A DNA stretch of 64,000 nucleotides. Origin: Amycolatopsis antarctica. Its GTDB lineage: Bacteria; Actinomycetota; Actinomycetes; Mycobacteriales; Pseudonocardiaceae. The translations under genes were made by a program, and so were the position numbers. The notes beneath the pieces are model-generated. The model was given only the letters and a program-made list of their open reading frames with translations, was not told the DNA's origin and did not search any database. Where the stretch lies: contig NZ_NKYE01000011.1 in assembly GCF_002262875.1 (NCBI RefSeq), forward strand, positions 148,106 to 212,105, given 5' to 3'. How positions within the stretch are numbered: position 1 is the stretch's first letter; each line of letters opens with the position of its first letter. Below, in pieces: positions 25,179-33,295 of the stretch.

Positions 25179-26245
25179 AGCCGGGTCACCTGCCTGCGCC
25201 GCACCAGGTACACGAAGACCGGCGCGCCGACGATCGCCGTCATCACCCCGACCTCAAGCTCACCCGAGGACAGGATCACCCGGCCGAGCGTGTCGGATCC
25301 CAGCAGCAGGATCGGCGCCACCAGCATCGAGTAGGGCACCACCCAGCGGTAGTCCGGCCCGACCACGGCACGCACGGCATGCGGCACGGCGAGACCCACG
25401 AACACGATCGGGCCCGCAGCGGCCGTCGCCCCACCGCAGAGCAGCACCACGGCCAGCCCAGCGAGGATCCTGGTGCGGCCCACGTGCGCACCGAGCGCGC
25501 GGCCAACCTGGTCGCCCAGCGAGATCGCGTTCAGCGACGAGGTCAGGACCAGCGCGATCGCGAGCCCGATCAGCACGAACGGCAGCACCTGCAGCAGGAC
25601 GTCCACGCCGCGGTTCACCAGTGACCCGATGGTCCAGAACCGCATGAGCTGCCAGGACTTCGCGTCCGTGGTGGTGATGGCGGTGATCAGTCCGGAGAGC
25701 ACCGCGGTCACCACGGTCCCGGCGAGCGCGAGCCGGACCGGGGTGGCGCCGCCGCGCCCGGCCGAGCCCAGTACGTAGACGACCACGCTCGCGATCGCGG
25801 CCCCGCCGAAGGCGAACCACACGTAGTCGGACAGATCTGTGAGGCCGAACAGTAGGACCGAGCCGACCACGGCGGCGGAGGCACCCGCGTTCACCCCCAG
25901 CAGACCGGGGTCGGCGAGCGGATTACGGGTCAGTGCCTGCATCAGCGCCCCGGCCACCCCGAGCGCCGCGCCGACCGCAGCGCCCAGGAGCGTCCGCGGC
26001 ATCCGCTGGTCCCAGACCACGCCGGCGTCGTAGGAACCGTCGTTGTCGACGATCGCCCGCCAGACCACGTCGATCGGGATCGCCTTCGACCCCACCGAGA
26101 CACTGACCAGCACCACGGCCAGCAGGATCGCCGCGACCAGGAGCAGACCACCCGCCCGCAGGCCGGCCCGGGTCCGGCGCGACCCGCGGCCGCGTCCCGG
26201 TAGCCGGACCACCTCACGGGCGACGGAGCCGGTGGGTGCGCTCAC
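25175..26245 (-). CDS. FecCD/FepD-type ferric-siderophore ABC permease
   Basis: This 356-residue membrane protein is the partner of the neighbouring FepG-like permease. Visible family motifs are RMPRTLLGAAVGAALGVAGALMQ, TRNPLADPGLLGVNAGAS and GPIVFVGLAVPHAVRAVVG. The GTG start overlaps the stop of the upstream ABC half-transporter (GTGA), and its own stop overlaps the next gene, so it sits in a run of translationally coupled genes. It is expected in the cytoplasmic membrane, importing the ferric form of the siderophore, with an ATPase and a lipoprotein receptor encoded elsewhere. Confidence 0.93.
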   Translation of the reverse strand: MSAPTGSVAREVVRLPGRGRGSRRTRAGLRAGGLLLVAAILLAVVLVSVSVGSKAIPIDVVWRAIVDNDGSYDAGVVWDQRMPRTLLGAAVGAALGVAGALMQALTRNPLADPGLLGVNAGASAAVVGSVLLFGLTDLSDYVWFAFGGAAIASVVVYVLGSAGRGGATPVRLALAGTVVTAVLSGLITAITTTDAKSWQLMRFWTIGSLVNRGVDVLLQVLPFVLIGLAIALVLTSSLNAISLGDQVGRALGAHVGRTRILAGLAVVLLCGGATAAAGPIVFVGLAVPHAVRAVVGPDYRWVVPYSMLVAPILLLGSDTLGRVILSSGELEVGVMTAIVGAPVFVYLVRRRQVTRL

Positions 26246-27966
26246 GGGCGGCTCGGCTCTGGCTCGGAGCGCGCCGTCCGTCCCTCGTGCAGGCGGACGG
26301 CGTGCGGCAACCGGTCGATGGTGGACTGCCGGTGCGCGATGACGATCAGCGAGCGGTCCGCACGCAGGCGGTCGAGTGCGGTCTCGATGCGCTCCGCGGT
26401 GACCGGGTCGACGTCGGCGGTGGCCTCGTCGAGGATCAGCACGGCGGGATCGACGAGTGCCGCCCGCACCAGTCCGATGAGCTGCCGCTCACCGGCCGAC
26501 AGGGTGTCACCGGTGGCACTCACCTCGGTGTCCAGGCCGTCGGCGAGCCCCTCGATCCAGGGCAGCAGGCCGAGCTCACCCAGCGCCCACGAAAGCCGTT
26601 CGTCATCCGGAGAGGAGGGGACCAGTCGCAGGTTCTCCCGCACGGTGCCGGTGACGACGTGCACCCGTTGCGGGATGAGCATGATCCGCTTGCGCAGTTC
26701 CCCCGGTGGGATGTCGGCCAGCGGCACCCCGGCGAAGCGAACCTGGCCCCCGTCCGGTTCGTAGAGTCCGGCCAGCAGCTTGGCCAGCGTGGTCTTGCCG
26801 GAACCGGTGGGGCCCACCAGCGCCGAGCGGGAACCCGCCGGGAAGTCGCAGGAGACGTCGCGTAGCACCCACACACCGTCCACATAGGAATAGTGGAGGG
26901 CGTCGGCGTGCAGGGTTCCACGTTCGCCGATCTCGGCCTGCCCGCCGCCTGCCGAGCCGGTGTCCACTCGCGCCGTGGTGTCGAGCAGGTCGAGCAGGCG
27001 GGCCAGTCCGACCCGGGAGGTCTGCAACTGGCCGATGAGGGCGGTGAGCTGGTTGGCCGATTCGAAGAGCTGGCGCATCGCCAGGACGAACACGGCGACC
27101 GTGCTGACCGGCATACCGCCGCCGATGACCAGCAGCCCGCCCAGGACCAGGATCGCGGCGTCGGCGACGCCTTGCGCGAGCGTCACCCCGCTGGACCGCA
27201 GAACCACGATCTCCGAGCGGAACGCCGCCCGGTGGAGCTTCTCGTTGTCCCGGTCGAATCGGCGCGCCCACTCGGTTTCCGCGCCACGCGAGGCCAGCAG
27301 CTCCTGCGCCTCGACGCCCTCGCGGTAGGTGGCCGCGACGGTCGCCCGTTCGGCGGCCTCCTCGGCGAACGCGGTCCTGGCTCCGCGCTGGAACCAGCGC
27401 ATCGCCAGCACCGCGGGCGGCAGGAACACGAGGACGAGCACCAGGGTGAGCTGCCAGGAATAGAACAGCAGGACCGTGGTGGTGAAGACGAGGTATCCGG
27501 CGACGGCCAGCAGGTCCGGCAGATCCGAGCGGACGAACGAGGCGAGGTCGGCGATCTCGCTGGTGGTGCGGCGCAGCAGGTCGCCGGAACGCTGGGCTTC
27601 GAGGAAGCGCAGCGGCGCCGAGGCCAGCCGTGCCACCGCGGTCTCGCGCAGGGTGCGCACCACCCGCTCGCCGGCGCGTGCCAGCCACAGCTCCGCCGTG
27701 CGCAGCAGCACCATCCGGCCGGTGACCAGCGCGGCGAACATGGCCGCGGCGAGGTAGAGGCCGGTGCCGTCGCCCTCTTCGACCTGATCGATCGCCCAGC
27801 CGACGACGGGCGGCAGCAGGGTCATCGACAGGGTCGCGAGCAGGCTGAGCGTGACGGCGACGGCGATGGAGCCGCGGTGTGGGCGCAGGTGCGGCCAGGC
27901 GCGGCGGAGAACGCCGGACTGGGCCGGGCTCTCGGTGAGGACGGGGACGTCAGCCAACGCGCTCAC
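26242..27966 (-). CDS. Exporter-fold ABC half-transporter (canonical ATP site), siderophore-linked
   Basis: This 574-residue protein is a membrane domain (six segments within about residues 20-310) fused to a nucleotide-binding domain. The ATPase part has Walker A GPTGSGKTT, signature LSAGERQLIG, Walker B VLILDEATAD with the catalytic Glu, and switch His in IVIAHR. It overlaps the partner half-transporter by 17 bases and the FepD gene by 4. A heterodimer of this fold behind a siderophore-interacting reductase matches mycobacterial IrtAB and YbtPQ, which have exporter architecture but import ferric siderophores. Export of the desferri-siderophore is the alternative. The sequence alone does not give direction. 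Confidence 0.9.
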   Translation of the reverse strand: MSALADVPVLTESPAQSGVLRRAWPHLRPHRGSIAVAVTLSLLATLSMTLLPPVVGWAIDQVEEGDGTGLYLAAAMFAALVTGRMVLLRTAELWLARAGERVVRTLRETAVARLASAPLRFLEAQRSGDLLRRTTSEIADLASFVRSDLPDLLAVAGYLVFTTTVLLFYSWQLTLVLVLVFLPPAVLAMRWFQRGARTAFAEEAAERATVAATYREGVEAQELLASRGAETEWARRFDRDNEKLHRAAFRSEIVVLRSSGVTLAQGVADAAILVLGGLLVIGGGMPVSTVAVFVLAMRQLFESANQLTALIGQLQTSRVGLARLLDLLDTTARVDTGSAGGGQAEIGERGTLHADALHYSYVDGVWVLRDVSCDFPAGSRSALVGPTGSGKTTLAKLLAGLYEPDGGQVRFAGVPLADIPPGELRKRIMLIPQRVHVVTGTVRENLRLVPSSPDDERLSWALGELGLLPWIEGLADGLDTEVSATGDTLSAGERQLIGLVRAALVDPAVLILDEATADVDPVTAERIETALDRLRADRSLIVIAHRQSTIDRLPHAVRLHEGRTARSEPEPSRP

Positions 27967-29710
27967 CCGCCGGCATCCGGTCGAACTCGGCGGTGCCGGT
28001 GCCGCGCCCCGGCAGCACCACGACCCGGTCGGCCGCCGCGACGACCGCGTCCCGATGCCCGGCGAACACGACCGTTCGCGCGGAACCGTCCACTTGGGAC
28101 CAGGCGCGCAGGCGGTCGAGCAGGAGGCGCTCGGTCCCGGCGTCGACGGCGGAGGTCACGTCGTCGAGCACCAGGACGTCCGCCCCGTGCAGTACCGCCC
28201 TGGCGAGCGCGAGCCGTTGGAGCTGCCCGCCGGACAACGTCGATCCCTGCTCGCCGACCGGGGTGTCGTAGCCGTCCGGGAGGGCGGCGATGTGCTCGTC
28301 GATGGCCGCGACCCGGCAGGCATCGCGCAGCTCGGCGTCGGTCAGCCCGGACCGGCCGATCCGCAGGTTCTCGGCGATCGTCCCGGACACCATGGCCGGG
28401 CGCTGCGGCACGAACACGAGACGACGCCGCACCTCGGTGAGCCCGGCCCTGCGCAGGTCCACCCCGCCGTAGCTCACCGTGCCCTCATCCGGGTCCTCCC
28501 AGCGGCTGATCAGCCGCAGCAGCAAGGACTTCCCCGCGCCGATCGGTCCCGTCACGGCGACCAGCTCGCCGGGCTCCGCGACCAGATCGACGGGTCCGAG
28601 CACGGTGCCACGCTCGTCGTCCACCCGTACGCCGTCCACCCGCAGCGCCGCGCGCGCCGGCAGCCGCTCCGGCCTCTCCGGGGAGACCACCGAGGGCGTA
28701 CTCAGCAGGACCTCGTTGATCCGCCGACCGGCCGTGACCGCTTCGCCGAGCTGGGTGAACCGGCTGGTGAGGACACCGACCCAGACGCCGAGCATGCTCA
28801 TCCAGCTGCTGAACGCGACCAGCCCGCCGATGGTCAGCGAACCGGCGATCACCGCCTGCCCGCCGACCAGGAGTCCGACCGCCGTGGCCGCGCCGGGGAC
28901 GAACGGCGCACCGGCCGCCCAGCTCGCCGCGATCCTGGCGGTGGCGACCGTCTCCTCGGCCACCGTCGCGCTGCGCGCGGCGTGCCGCTCGAGCAGAGGC
29001 CCCTCGCCGCCGATACCGCGAACCGCGGCGCTGGCGGCGAGCAGTTCCTCCACCGCGTCGGCGCGGGCGCCATGAGCCGCCGACAGTCGGGCGTTCGCGG
29101 CACCGAAACGCTTGGGCAGCACGATGTTCAGCACGATCAGCACCGGGACGGTGGCCAGTCCCACGATGGCGAGCAGCGCGTCCTGCGCGGCGATCAACAC
29201 CAGGATGGTGCCGAAGCCGAAGCAGCCGGTGATCATCGAGGCGACACCGAACAGCCAGGCGTGCACCACGTCCACATCGCGGGTGCCCCTGGTGACCAGG
29301 TCGCCGCGGCCGAACGCGGCAAGCGACCGGCGGTCCAGGCGCAGCGCGCGATCGAGCAGCGCGCCGCGCAGCTCGTTGGTGGTGCGCACCGCGACGGTGG
29401 TGATCAGGGTCTGCATCAGGGCAAGCCCCGCGACCAGCACCAGTGCCAGTGCGACGATCACGCTGGCCCAGCGTGCCGTGGCCGCCATGTTGCCCGGGTG
29501 GATGCCGTCGTCGATGGCGAACTGCACGAACAGCGGGAACGCCACCGAGGCGCCCTGGAAGACCGTGCCCCCGGCGACGGCACCCAGCACCAGCGCCCAG
29601 CGACGACGCAGGCACCAGGCGAGCAGCCGCCACTCGTCCCCGTCCCGCGCGCGCAGAACGGCGGACGGATCGGCCGCGCCCCGCGGTCTCGCCTGCTCTC
29701 CGGTCGTCAT
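27950..29710 (-). CDS. Exporter-fold ABC half-transporter (degenerate Walker B), siderophore-linked
   Basis: This 586-residue half-transporter is the probable partner of the next gene. The membrane domain spans about residues 30-330, with the ATPase domain after it: Walker A GPIGAGKS, signature LSGGQLQRLALARA, switch His in FAGHRDAV. Walker B reads VLVLDDVTSAVD, so the catalytic Glu is Asp. This is the pattern of the non-hydrolysing site in asymmetric heterodimeric ABC proteins such as TM287/288, and it supports a 1:1 pairing with the canonical half. The gene starts 30 bases after the siderophore-interacting reductase, in the iron-box-controlled unit. An import role (IrtAB-like) or siderophore export are both possible. 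Confidence 0.9.
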   Translation of the reverse strand: MTTGEQARPRGAADPSAVLRARDGDEWRLLAWCLRRRWALVLGAVAGGTVFQGASVAFPLFVQFAIDDGIHPGNMAATARWASVIVALALVLVAGLALMQTLITTVAVRTTNELRGALLDRALRLDRRSLAAFGRGDLVTRGTRDVDVVHAWLFGVASMITGCFGFGTILVLIAAQDALLAIVGLATVPVLIVLNIVLPKRFGAANARLSAAHGARADAVEELLAASAAVRGIGGEGPLLERHAARSATVAEETVATARIAASWAAGAPFVPGAATAVGLLVGGQAVIAGSLTIGGLVAFSSWMSMLGVWVGVLTSRFTQLGEAVTAGRRINEVLLSTPSVVSPERPERLPARAALRVDGVRVDDERGTVLGPVDLVAEPGELVAVTGPIGAGKSLLLRLISRWEDPDEGTVSYGGVDLRRAGLTEVRRRLVFVPQRPAMVSGTIAENLRIGRSGLTDAELRDACRVAAIDEHIAALPDGYDTPVGEQGSTLSGGQLQRLALARAVLHGADVLVLDDVTSAVDAGTERLLLDRLRAWSQVDGSARTVVFAGHRDAVVAAADRVVVLPGRGTGTAEFDRMPAGERVG

Positions 29711-29740
29711 CGCCCCTCGGTTCCGCTGCTCGGCCGTGCC

Positions 29741-30604
29741 TCAGTCCTGCTGGTCGCTCGCCTCGTACGGGGCGTCCTCGGACTTGCCTGCCCGCCAGTA
29801 CCCGCAGAAGTGGATGCGCTTGCGGTCGAACTCCCGCTCGTTGACCAGGTGCCTGCGCAGTTCGCGGACGCCGCCGGCCTCACCGGCGATCCAGGCGTAC
29901 GGCGCGCCGTCGGGCAGTACCGCGGCGCGGATCGTGTCGACCAGCACCGAGCTGCGCCCGGCCGTGACGCCCTCACGGGGCAGCCACACGATGTCGACGT
30001 CCGCCCGGGTGGGGGCGAACTCCTGACGGTCGGCGTCCTCGGGAATCTCGACGAACACCTTCGCCCGGACGCCCTCGGCGAGCCCTTCGACGATGCCGCC
30101 GATGGCGGGCAGCGCGGTCTCGTCTCCGGCGATGAGCTGCCAGTCGCTGTCCGCCGGCGGCGCGTAGTCGCTGCCGAGCACCACGGGAGCCTCGACGTTC
30201 GGCCCCCAGATGACCACCTGGTCGCCCGGCTGCGCACGTGCGGCCCATGCCGACGCCGGACCGGTGTCGCCGTGCTGCACGAAGTCGATGTCGAGCTCAC
30301 CGGTGGCGCGGTCCGCGGAACGGACGGTGTAGGTCCGCATCGCCGGGCGGCGCTCGTCGGGCATCTCCCGGTAGCGGGCGTACCAGTCGGCTCCGGTCGG
30401 CACCTCGGGAACGATCTGGCCGGGCCGCGGGAGGAAGATCTTCACCCGCTGGTCCGGTCCGCCGGAGGTGAGGGCCGCGAGGGCGGGCCCGCCGAATCGG
30501 ACACGCACCATGCTGGGCGTGATCCGCTCGGCGCGGACGACCTGTGCCTCGGCGTGCAGGAACGGCTCGACCTCGACGACCTGCTCTTGGCTCGCAGTTG
30601 TCAT
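29741..30604 (-). CDS. Siderophore-interacting FAD-dependent ferric reductase (SIP family)
   Basis: This 287-residue cytosolic flavoprotein should release iron by reducing the ferric siderophore with NAD(P)H. Typical features are the FAD-binding R-x-Y-T motif (MRTYTVR, about residue 90), the GDETALPAIGGI segment, and the C-terminal GEAGGVRELRRHL and GYWRAG signatures. I chose the ATG at 30604, where family homology begins, with GAGAG/GTAGG-like sequence upstream; an upstream in-frame start adds 25 unlikely residues. It leads the unit containing both ABC half-transporters and both FecCD permeases, 73 bases from an iron box. In mycobacteria this domain is fused to IrtA; here it is separate. Confidence 0.93.
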   Translation of the reverse strand: MTTASQEQVVEVEPFLHAEAQVVRAERITPSMVRVRFGGPALAALTSGGPDQRVKIFLPRPGQIVPEVPTGADWYARYREMPDERRPAMRTYTVRSADRATGELDIDFVQHGDTGPASAWAARAQPGDQVVIWGPNVEAPVVLGSDYAPPADSDWQLIAGDETALPAIGGIVEGLAEGVRAKVFVEIPEDADRQEFAPTRADVDIVWLPREGVTAGRSSVLVDTIRAAVLPDGAPYAWIAGEAGGVRELRRHLVNEREFDRKRIHFCGYWRAGKSEDAPYEASDQQD

Positions 30605-30677
30605 CTGACCTACTCTCTCGTTCTCCGGAACGTGTCCCGGGGTGCGGCGGACGCGGTGCGGATCATCAGCGCGCGTC

Positions 30678-30696
30678 AAAGGTTAGGCTAACCATA
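30678..30696. promoter_or_regulatory. IdeR/DmdR-type iron box upstream of the reductase/transport unit
   Basis: The site AAAGGTTAGGCTAACCATA contains the perfect palindromic core GGTTAGCCTAACC-type sequence (GGTTAGGCTAACC here) and matches 15 of 19 consensus positions. It lies 73 bases upstream of the siderophore-interacting reductase start. It indicates that this gene has its own iron-repressed promoter rather than depending only on read-through from the ornithine monooxygenase. Confidence 0.82.
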
Positions 30697-30726
30697 ATCG
30701 AAGGGCTCGTGGCCCCTCGGGGAGCG

Positions 30727-32088
30727 TCACCGGCTCTCCATCGCCAGCCGGCGGGATTCGCCGTCGGCGGCGCTCGCGGCCCTGGCCGACTCGCGGCGCG
30801 CCAGCAGGGACTCGAGGATCTCCCCGGCGCGGATCGCGACGTTGGACAGCAGCGTGGACGAGATGCCGTGGGTGCGCTCGGTCGGACCCTGCAGGTACAC
30901 ACCACCGTGAACCTCCGGCGAGGTCTCCACCCGGTAGTCGCGCAGCACGCGCAGGGAACCGGAGTCGTCGCGCACGCAGTACCGCGTCACCTCCCCCAGC
31001 AAGGTGGACGGATCGAACCCGCGATACCCGGTCGCACAGACGATCGCGTCGAACTCGATCTCCTCGCGCACCCCGGTGGTGAGGAACTCGATGGTCGCGG
31101 ACACCGTGCGCCCGCGCGGCCGTACCCCGGCCACCTTGGACGCCTTCAGCATGTGCAACCGCTGCCGGCCGTTGACCTTCTCCACGTACATCCGGTGGTA
31201 CAGGTCGTCGATCAGGTCGAGGTCGACGGCCGAGTAGTTCGCCTGTTTGTGGTATTCGAAGATCATGTCCTTGACCTCGTCGGGCGCGACGAAGAAGTCG
31301 TCCACCGCGGCCGGGTCGAAGATCTGGTTGACGAACGCGCTGTTGTCGGCGGGCGCGTAACCGTACCGGGAGAAGGCTCCGTACACCTCGGCCTCCGGGT
31401 ACTCGCGGTGCAGGCAGGCCACCGTCTCGGCGGCGCTCTGCCCCGCGCCCACGACCAGGAACCGGCCGCCGGGCCCGTCGGCGAATCCCGGCAGGTCGAA
31501 CATCAGGTCACGGTTGTGCGTGACCCGGTCGCTCTCACCCGCCCAGTCCGGCAGGTGCGGCCGCAGCCCCAGTGCGAGGGACACGTTGCGCGTCCGGTAG
31601 GTCCGTGAGATCCCGCCGGGACCGCCGACCACCACGTCGAACAGTTCGAGGCCGGAGTCGGTCCGCACCGGGCGGATGTCGGTCACCTCACTACCGAACC
31701 GCGCGAGATGACCGAGCCTGCCCGCGACCCATTCCAGATAGTCGTGGAACTCGATCCTGGTCGGGAAGAACTCCTTGTGATTGATGAAGTCCACCAGACG
31801 ATGCCGCGCGTGCAGATAGGAAAGGAAAGAGAACGAACTCGCCGGATCTCGGAGGGTCACCAGATCCTTGAGGAACGACACCTGCATGGTGGCGTCCTCG
31901 ATCAGCATTCCCCGATGCCAGCCGAAAGTCTCCTGCTTCTCCAGGAACAGCGCGCTCACCCGGTCCTCAGGGGCGCCGCGGCGGTTCCGTTCCTCGATCG
32001 CGACGGCGAGTCCGAGGTTCGACGGCCCGAAACCGATGCCGATCACGTCGTGGACATCGTGGACTTCTTCCGGCATCGGACTCGGCAC
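30727..32088 (-). CDS. L-ornithine N5-monooxygenase (SidA/PvdA/IucD family)
   Basis: This 453-residue flavin monooxygenase makes N5-hydroxyornithine, the precursor of hydroxamate iron ligands, from ornithine, NADPH and O2. The FAD-binding GIGFGPSNLGLA motif is near residues 16-28. The family motif LEKQETFGWHRGM follows, then MQVSFLKDLVTLRDPAS, and the NADPH-binding VVGAGQSAAETV near residue 215. Near the C-terminus is CATGY. The GTG at 32088 has GAGAGG six bases upstream; an ATG four codons later is the alternative. It follows the acyltransferase gene by 73 bases. It implies that at least one NRPS module or tailoring step uses a hydroxyornithine-derived group. Lysine as substrate is less likely but not excluded. 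Confidence 0.93.
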   Translation of the reverse strand: MPSPMPEEVHDVHDVIGIGFGPSNLGLAVAIEERNRRGAPEDRVSALFLEKQETFGWHRGMLIEDATMQVSFLKDLVTLRDPASSFSFLSYLHARHRLVDFINHKEFFPTRIEFHDYLEWVAGRLGHLARFGSEVTDIRPVRTDSGLELFDVVVGGPGGISRTYRTRNVSLALGLRPHLPDWAGESDRVTHNRDLMFDLPGFADGPGGRFLVVGAGQSAAETVACLHREYPEAEVYGAFSRYGYAPADNSAFVNQIFDPAAVDDFFVAPDEVKDMIFEYHKQANYSAVDLDLIDDLYHRMYVEKVNGRQRLHMLKASKVAGVRPRGRTVSATIEFLTTGVREEIEFDAIVCATGYRGFDPSTLLGEVTRYCVRDDSGSLRVLRDYRVETSPEVHGGVYLQGPTERTHGISSTLLSNVAIRAGEILESLLARRESARAASAADGESRRLAMESR

Positions 32089-32161
32089 GGAGAACCTCTC
32101 TCGGCTTGCGGTGAATTGTTCGATTGCGAAAATGTCGGTGTTATCTGCGTTGTCGGGATCG

Positions 32162-32749
32162 TCAGCGTTGCCCGGCGCCCCGGTACCGGAACATGAGTGT
32201 CGCGACCTTGTGCGGAAGTTCGATCTGTTCGCCCTTCACCCACCCCGCCCGCTGTTTGGCCCCGATCGCGGCGAGGTTGCTCGACCTCGGCTCGGCGACG
32301 ACGCGCGCGCAGTCCGGGTCCGCCGCCAGCAGCGCGTCCGGAACCGCGGACAGCAGCCGGGAACCGAAGCCGCGCCCGGTGTCCTCCACGGCGGCGATGG
32401 CGGTGTGCATACCCAGATCGGTGCCCGCCGCCGGGTAGTAGCCGGCGAGTGGGTCCAGCGCGGGCCGGTAGATCTCGACGTAGGCGAACAGTCTGCCCTC
32501 GTGCGACACCAGGCACGGACGCGAGCGCAGGCCCGCGAGCTGTGTCCGGATCTCGTCGGTCCACCGGCCGAGCGGCCAGTCCTGACCCCAGCCTGCGGCG
32601 AGGTGAGGGCGGTTCATCCACTGGTGCACCAGACCGATGTCCTCCGCCGTGTCACGGACCGTGCGCAGCGACCACGGGGCGCCGAGGACCGGAACGGGCG
32701 GAGGTGCCACTTCTCGCGTCTCCACCAGACACCGACCATCCTCTCGCAT
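32162..32749 (-). CDS. GNAT-type siderophore N-acyltransferase (IucB/AlcB/MbtK-like)
   Basis: This 195-residue protein resembles the acyltransferases that acylate N-hydroxyornithine or N-hydroxylysine to give a hydroxamate. Visible family traits are HQWMNRPHLAAGWGQDWPL, the YVEIYRPALDPLAGYYPA stretch, and the GMHTAIAAVEDTGRGFGSRLL acyl-CoA-binding region. It heads a two-gene unit with the ornithine monooxygenase, and an iron box ends 22 bases before the ATG. The ATG at 32749 has no clear ribosome binding site. A GTG at 32710 has GGAG nine bases upstream and could be the true start, removing 13 residues. Acetyl is the simplest donor; the sequence does not show which acyl group is used. Confidence 0.85.
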   Translation of the reverse strand: MREDGRCLVETREVAPPPVPVLGAPWSLRTVRDTAEDIGLVHQWMNRPHLAAGWGQDWPLGRWTDEIRTQLAGLRSRPCLVSHEGRLFAYVEIYRPALDPLAGYYPAAGTDLGMHTAIAAVEDTGRGFGSRLLSAVPDALLAADPDCARVVAEPRSSNLAAIGAKQRAGWVKGEQIELPHKVATLMFRYRGAGQR

Positions 32750-32770
32750 CCGGGCACAGTTCAGCGCCTT

Positions 32771-32789
32771 TAGGTAAGCCTAACCATAT
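32771..32789. promoter_or_regulatory. IdeR/DmdR-type iron box upstream of the acyltransferase/monooxygenase unit
   Basis: TTAGGTAAGCCTAACCATA matches 15 of 19 consensus positions, including both outer half-sites of the core (TTAGG and CTAACC). It ends 22 bases before the annotated acyltransferase ATG, so it must overlap the promoter. This closeness also favours the later GTG start of that gene. Confidence 0.8.
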
Positions 32790-32944
32790 TGGCAGGACGG
32801 TTCGCAAGGTCCGTTCAGGCAGCCGATCCGGCGATCCGGCCGCACCACGCCGGGCACACCCGGCGCACGCGGGGCGAACGACCCCGCACGGGCCGGCCGT
32901 CGCCCGCTGTGTCGGTGGTCACCGAGCGACGCCGGTCACGCGCC

Positions 32945-33240
32945 GGCCCGGTTCAGGAAGGTGACGAGTTCCCGCACCTAGTCCTCGGGCCGGGCGATCA
33001 GCCGCGAGTGGCCACCCTCGTGCGGGCGGGAGACCGCGGCACCGGGATGCAATCGTGGCAGGCGCCCGAAGTGGCGCTCGGTGATGAGCGGATCGTCCTC
33101 GGCACGCTGCAGGAACACCGGGCACAGCAGGTCTCACCCGGGACGAATCCGGCACGCGGTCGCCGAGCAGTGCCACGAAGTCCGCCCGGCGACCGCGTGC
33201 CGGCAGCGCCGTTGACCCGTCGCGGACAGGTTGGGCATGC
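32945..33240 (-). pseudogene. Remnant of an alpha/beta-hydrolase C-terminus
   Basis: The minus strand here encodes recognisable alpha/beta-hydrolase C-terminal sequence, interrupted. One frame reads CPVFLQRAEDDPLITERHFG, typical of the strand carrying the acidic catalytic residue, followed by PHEGGHSRLIARPED with the catalytic His. An in-frame TAG (32980-32978) then precedes VRELVTFLNRA. Upstream, ADFVALLGDRVP lies in yet another frame. The combination of stop and frame changes and the absence of an N-terminal half indicate a decayed gene. It fills most of the gap between the siderophore locus and the acyl-CoA synthetase, and suggests rearrangement at that border. Confidence 0.7.
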
Positions 33241-33295
33241 TCACCGAGCGCACCGGGTCGCGGTGGCGGATCGCTCTCGACGAGGAGGCGGACTC

